From Rubrobacter taiwanensis (lineage in GTDB: Bacteria; Actinomycetota; Rubrobacteria; Rubrobacterales; Rubrobacteraceae): DNA of 64,000 nucleotides. The stretch spans positions 1 through 64,000 of the forward strand of contig NZ_SKBU01000013.1 in assembly GCF_004337705.1 (NCBI RefSeq), in the 5' to 3' direction. The number at the start of each line of letters is the position of its first letter. The stretch's first letter is position 1. Made by a program: the position numbers and the translations under genes. This document shows positions 60,665 to 64,000 of the stretch, in pieces. The notes beneath the pieces were generated by a model. It ran no database searches. It was given only the letters and a program-made list of their open reading frames with translations, and had not been told where the DNA came from.

Positions 60665-61687
60665 TCACGGGCGCAGGAGCGTCTTGATCGCGCGGCGCTC
60701 GTCCATCGCGCGGTAGCCCTCCGCTACCTCCTCGAGCGGCAGTGTCAGGTCGAAGACCTTGCCGGGCTCGATCTTGCCCTCCCAGATCAGACCTATGAGC
60801 TCGGGCAAAAAGCGCCTCACCGGGGCGGGGCCGCCGTGCAGGTGCACGTGCGAGAAGAAGAACTCCTCGCCCGGGATCTCCACGCCGTGGAGCACGCCGA
60901 CGAACCCGACGTGCCCGCCGGGCCGGGTGGAGCGGATCGCCTGCATCATCGCCTCCTGCGTTCCGACGGCCTCGATGACCGAGTGCGCGCCGAGCCCCTC
61001 CGTCATCTCCTTTATTCGTTCCACGCCCTCATCCCCGCGTTCCTCGACGATGTCGGTCGCGCCGAACTCCCGCGCGAGCTCCTGGCGCGAGGCATGCCGG
61101 CTCATCGCGATGATCCTATCGGCGCCCATCTGCCTGGCGGCGAGCACCGCGAGCAGGCCGACGGCCCCGTCGCCCACCACCGCCACCGTCTTGCCCGGAC
61201 CGGCCTCGGCCGCCACGGCGCCGAACCAGCCGGTACCCAGCACGTCGGAGGCCGCGAGGAGGTGCGGGATCAGCTCCTCGTCCGGGACCTCCGGCGTCGC
61301 CACGAGGGTGCCGTCGGCGAGCGGGATGCGGGCGTACTCTGCCTGCGCGCCGGTGGGGGCGCCGGGCTGCCGGTTGACGCAGGAAGCCTGGTAGCCGGCC
61401 CGGCAGATCTCGCAGGTGTTGTCCGAGGCGAAGAACGACCCCACGACGAACTGGCCCGGCCGGATGTTCCTGACCTCGCTGCCGACCTCCTCAACGATGC
61501 CGGCGTACTCGTGGCCCATCGGAACGGGCTCGGAGACCTCGTCGATGCCCCGGTAGGGCCAGAGGTCCGAGCCGCACACGCAAGTAAAGGGTAAACGGAT
61601 GATGGCGTCCGTCGGCTCGACGATCGTCGGGTCGGGTAGCTCCTCGGAACGCACATCCCTGGGGCCGTAAAGTACAGTTCCTCGCAT
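60665..61687 (-). CDS. zinc-dependent alcohol dehydrogenase family protein
   Basis: A 340-residue medium-chain dehydrogenase. Catalytic zinc ligands are in CVCGSDLWPYRG and the GHEYAGIVEEVG motif; the coenzyme fold has GKTVAVVGDGAVGLLAVLAA. The structural-zinc loop is reduced (DNTCEICRAGYQASCVN holds three of the usual four cysteines). It starts with ATG and is divergent from the AraC regulator gene, so it may be its main target. Confidence 0.92.
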   Translation of the reverse strand: MRGTVLYGPRDVRSEELPDPTIVEPTDAIIRLPFTCVCGSDLWPYRGIDEVSEPVPMGHEYAGIVEEVGSEVRNIRPGQFVVGSFFASDNTCEICRAGYQASCVNRQPGAPTGAQAEYARIPLADGTLVATPEVPDEELIPHLLAASDVLGTGWFGAVAAEAGPGKTVAVVGDGAVGLLAVLAARQMGADRIIAMSRHASRQELAREFGATDIVEERGDEGVERIKEMTEGLGAHSVIEAVGTQEAMMQAIRSTRPGGHVGFVGVLHGVEIPGEEFFFSHVHLHGGPAPVRRFLPELIGLIWEGKIEPGKVFDLTLPLEEVAEGYRAMDERRAIKTLLRP

Positions 61688-61952
61688 GGTAGATTACCTC
61701 CTGTTCCCGATGGGCCGCGGTCTGTATCGTCTACCGGGCAGGGCTTTCTTCCTCTGCGGTCGGCTTCGTACATCACCGGCCGCCATTGGACGAAAGTACG
61801 AACCGTACCCAAATATCAGGGTCGGTTCTCTCCGTCCGGCCCTTATTGTAGGGACGTCGGGCACAGACCGGTATAATGATCGTCCAGAACTCTTGTACTA
61901 TTCTGCAAATCTTTGGAGACGAGGGAGGCGGGAGACTGACGAAGAGGTTGCT
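61688..61952. promoter_or_regulatory. divergent promoter region between the ADH and AraC genes
   Basis: A 265-base gap with no gene. Its right half is AT-richer and contains TATAAT (61872-61877), a likely -10 for the AraC gene, though the -35 is poor. It probably holds AraC-family operators controlling both directions; I could not define direct repeats with confidence. Confidence 0.45.
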
Positions 61953-62900
61953 ATGGATTTAACAGAGCATCAACAGGTGGAACGGGAGTCTGAGGGGGCA
62001 CAGGCTGGCCGCGAGGAGTTGGTTGAGCGCATCGCGCGAACTGTTCGCAGGGATGGTGCCGTCGAGCTGCCGGGAGGTCTGCGTTTGATCCGCCATTCTT
62101 CGCCAACGCCGAAAGACCACGGCGTCTCTTCCGCCGCCTTCTGCGTTATTGCGCAGGGCGCGAAGGAGGTTCTGCTGGGCGATGACCTCTACCGCTACGA
62201 CGCCAACCACTACCTCATCACGGCTGCCGCGCTGCCCACCGCGACCCGCGTTACCGAGGCCTCGGAGGAGCAGCCGTACCTGGGGCTGGTTCTCGGGCTC
62301 GACCCCGCTCTTGTCGGCTCGGTGATGGTCGAGGCCGGCCACCTCGTGCCGGGGGACCGCGCTGCCGTGAGAGCCTTCGACGTCAGCCCGCTGGATGGGG
62401 GGCTGCTGGAGGCCGTCGTGAGGCTCGTTCGGCTTTTGGACGCGCCTGCCGAGGAGGCCCGCTTTCTCCGGCCGCTCATCACCCGGGAGATTGTCTTCCG
62501 GCTCCTCAGAGGGGATCAGGGCGCAAGGCTGCGTCAGATCGCGGTCCTTGGCGGTCACGCCCACCGCATCGCCCGGGCCATAGAGAGGCTGCGCGAAGGT
62601 TTCGACCGTCCGCTACGCATTGAGGAGGTGGCACGAGAAGCCGGGATGAGCGTCTCGAGCTTCCACCACCACTTCAAGGCGGTGACTGCCATGAGCCCCC
62701 TGCAGTTCCAGAAGCAATTGCGGCTGCAGGAGGCCCGGCGGCTCATGCTCGGCGAGGACCTTGATGCTGCGAGTGCCGGACGCCGCGTGGGCTATCGCGA
62801 CCCCTCGCACTTCACCCGCGACTACAAAAGGCTCTTTGGCGAACCTCCGGCGCGGGATGTGCAGCGCCTGCGGGAAACTGCCGTGTTCGGTGGATTCTAG
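61953..62900 (+). CDS. AraC-family regulator with AraC_N domain
   Basis: A 315-residue regulator. An N-terminal AraC_N (cupin-like) domain spans about 25-190 (SSAAFCVIAQGAKEVLLGDD, NHYLITAAALPTATRV). The double helix-turn-helix follows: IEEVAREAGMSVSSFHHHFK and AASAGRRVGYRDPSHFTRDY. The subfamily (YqhC-like) often controls divergent aldehyde/alcohol reductases, matching the ADH and AKR genes here. The ATG follows GAAGAGGTTGCT. Confidence 0.92.
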   Translation: MDLTEHQQVERESEGAQAGREELVERIARTVRRDGAVELPGGLRLIRHSSPTPKDHGVSSAAFCVIAQGAKEVLLGDDLYRYDANHYLITAAALPTATRVTEASEEQPYLGLVLGLDPALVGSVMVEAGHLVPGDRAAVRAFDVSPLDGGLLEAVVRLVRLLDAPAEEARFLRPLITREIVFRLLRGDQGARLRQIAVLGGHAHRIARAIERLREGFDRPLRIEEVAREAGMSVSSFHHHFKAVTAMSPLQFQKQLRLQEARRLMLGEDLDAASAGRRVGYRDPSHFTRDYKRLFGEPPARDVQRLRETAVFGGF

Positions 62901-63015
62901 AGGACAGGCTCCGGGCTTCACCCTGCCGGCTTGCCCTGCTCGGTCGGTGCGGAAGGAAGCGCCCGCAGTAGCAGCGTATGGGAAGCACGACCATAGGAGG
63001 CGGTGAGGATCTTGG

Positions 63016-63290
63016 ATGGCCGGCACGAGGAGGTGGCTTTTCGGCAGGCGTATCCGCCTGGTGGATCTGAGCAGGCCCCTGGGGCCTACGGAGAGCGAGC
63101 CATCCCCGCCACGCCTGCGCCGCATTACCCACCGGGAGGGGGCCGAGCTCTGGGGGCAGATGTTCGGGATACCGCAGAGCGTACTGCCCATGGGCCTGGG
63201 GTTCGCCGGGGAGATCGTGGAGTCCTCGACACACGCCTCAACCCACGTCGACACGCCCTTCCACTACGCTCCGCTCTGCGGCTGGTGGCG
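63016..63290 (+). pseudogene. 5' fragment of a cyclase-family (kynurenine formamidase-like) gene
   Basis: The first 85 or so residues are a good match to a cyclase N-terminus: RLVDLSRPLGPTES, then HREGAELWGQMFGIPQSVLP and SSTHASTHVDTPFHYAP, where the HxxTHxD metal-binding motif is intact. After HYAP the frame becomes CGWWRARKAG-type nonsense, and the rest of the usual 220-260-residue fold is missing in all frames up to the AraC gene. A deletion or frameshift inactivated it. Confidence 0.7.
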
Positions 63291-63511
63291 GGCGAGGAAG
63301 GCTGGGGTGCGGCCCCGCAGGATGTCGGTTGGCGAGTGCCCGTGTATCATCCAGGAATGGTGTGGAGGCTGCTTTCTGGGCTACCTTGGGTCCCGGCCGG
63401 GTGTCTTGGTCCTTCGGTCGGGGCGGAGTCCGGCCCGCCATGGTCCTCGGAGCGCGCCCTTTGCGCTCTGCAGCCCTGGCCGCCCACGGCGGGTGCCGGG
63501 AAGGGGGCCGG

Positions 63512-63931
63512 GTGAGGCTCGAGGATCTTGTGTTGCTGCGCCGGGTCCGCGACCGGATCGACCGGGAGTACGCCCGTCCGCTGGACGTAGAAGCTTTGGC
63601 CCGAGGCGTTCACATGTCGGCCGGGCACCTCAGCCGTCAGTTCAAGCTCGCCTACGGAGAGCCACCCTACAGCTACCTGATGACCCGCCGCATCGAGCGC
63701 GCCATGGCGCTGCTGCGCCACAGCGACCTCAGCGTCACCGAGGTCTGCTTCGCGGTCGGCTTCTCCTCGCTGGGCACCTTCAGCACCCGCTTTACCGAGC
63801 TGGTCGGCGTGCCGCCCAGCGTCTACCGGCGCCAGGCTGACCGGGCGGGCTCGGGGATACCTCCGTGCTTAGAGAAACGGGTGGCGAGACCGATCAGGAA
63901 TCGAGAAGGGTTTGCCACCGGCCGCAGATAG
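63512..63931 (+). CDS. AraC-type helix-turn-helix regulator
   Basis: A 139-residue protein consisting mainly of an AraC DNA-binding domain: VEALARGVHMSAGHLSRQFK and LSVTEVCFAVGFSSLGTFST are the two helix-turn-helix units, followed by FTELVGVPPSVYRRQ. No ligand domain is present. GTG at 63512 is preceded by GGGGGCCG. It stands 52 bases before a new gene start, so it probably regulates that gene (a VOC-type protein in many actinobacteria). Confidence 0.88.
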   Translation: MRLEDLVLLRRVRDRIDREYARPLDVEALARGVHMSAGHLSRQFKLAYGEPPYSYLMTRRIERAMALLRHSDLSVTEVCFAVGFSSLGTFSTRFTELVGVPPSVYRRQADRAGSGIPPCLEKRVARPIRNREGFATGRR

Positions 63932-63983
63932 AATCCGCTCCATGAGTAGACCAGCGCAGGAACAGAAAGGATGACTTACTCTC

Positions 63984-64000
63984 ATGGACCTCACCATACA
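63984..64000 (+). CDS. start of a probable VOC/glyoxalase-family gene (cut by window end)
   Basis: The last 17 bases open a frame MDLTI behind GAAAGGATGACTTACTCTC. Small AraC regulators of this type are very often followed by a glyoxalase/bleomycin-resistance (VOC) gene beginning MDITIH or MDLTIH. Only five codons are seen, so the call is mostly contextual. Confidence 0.4.

Overview
The window looks like chromosomal DNA of a high-GC thermophilic actinobacterium, most probably Rubrobacter or a close relative. Sampled coding lines are about 67-73% G+C, Shine-Dalgarno (SD) sites are strong, GTG/TTG starts are frequent, and the first gene is a GH63 enzyme of the mannosylglycerate hydrolase type known from Rubrobacter and Thermus. 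The genus is an inference from gene content. I found no rRNA, tRNA, transposase, prophage or cas gene.

Layout. 0-0.5 kb: leader-proximal end of a CRISPR array, read on the minus strand and continuing beyond the left edge. 0.5-3.6 kb: the GH63 gene, then a patch of decayed fragments (MgtE-like, a second GH63 3' end, PrsW-like) around a short yidC. 3.7-10.3 kb: a MacB-like ABC exporter pair, a secreted GH16 glucanase and a NarL-type two-component system. 10.3-20 kb: one long minus-strand galactoside operon running from an ABC importer (binding protein plus two permeases, no ATPase) through GH4, GH42, a 44-aa acidic protein, galT and galK to an M24-like protein. The importer genes are strikingly AT-rich, but their N-terminal coding ends are host-like. 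20-26.8 kb: plus-strand dut, Mut7-C and GT4 genes, a large membrane protein, a DUF457 protein, YqeK and CinA. 26.77-27.03 kb: an orphan transcription unit with its own promoter, 17 bases complementary to the 16S rRNA 3' end, two stem-loops and a terminator; it has no long ORF.

27.3-32.7 kb: a thiamin operon under a TPP riboswitch (thiD, thiM, thiW, DUF2071, thiE, a double-Nudix protein, thiL). 32.7-38.3 kb: a zinc-ribbon membrane protein, a Nudix hydrolase, an SRPBCC protein, a 7Fe-type ferredoxin whose upstream region carries three Crp/Fnr-like inverted repeats, a Crp/Fnr regulator, an SDR and an AbrB-type membrane protein. 38.3-46.9 kb: a GntR-controlled catabolic operon (class III CoA-transferase, HMG-CoA-lyase-like enzyme, HyuA, HyuB, isochorismatase-like amidase, DUF3891) with no obvious described pathway. 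46.9-56 kb: two MFS transporters, a second GntR regulator with asparaginase, a GIDE-domain protein, an FAD oxidoreductase, a 57-aa acidic lipoprotein, and an NSS transporter with its MetS-type small subunit. 56-58 kb: a SufR-like Cys-rich regulator divergent from an orphan cytochrome-bd-type subunit I. 58-64 kb: aldo/keto reductases, a chimeric SDR fragment, a zinc alcohol dehydrogenase, two AraC regulators, a cyclase fragment and the first codons of a probable VOC-family gene.

The best candidates for something new are the 26.8-27.0 kb RNA unit, the metal-ligand-deficient M24 protein and the 44-aa ORF in the galactose operon, the six-gene CoA-transferase/HyuAB operon, and the recurring ATGAC-N4-GTCAT palindrome.
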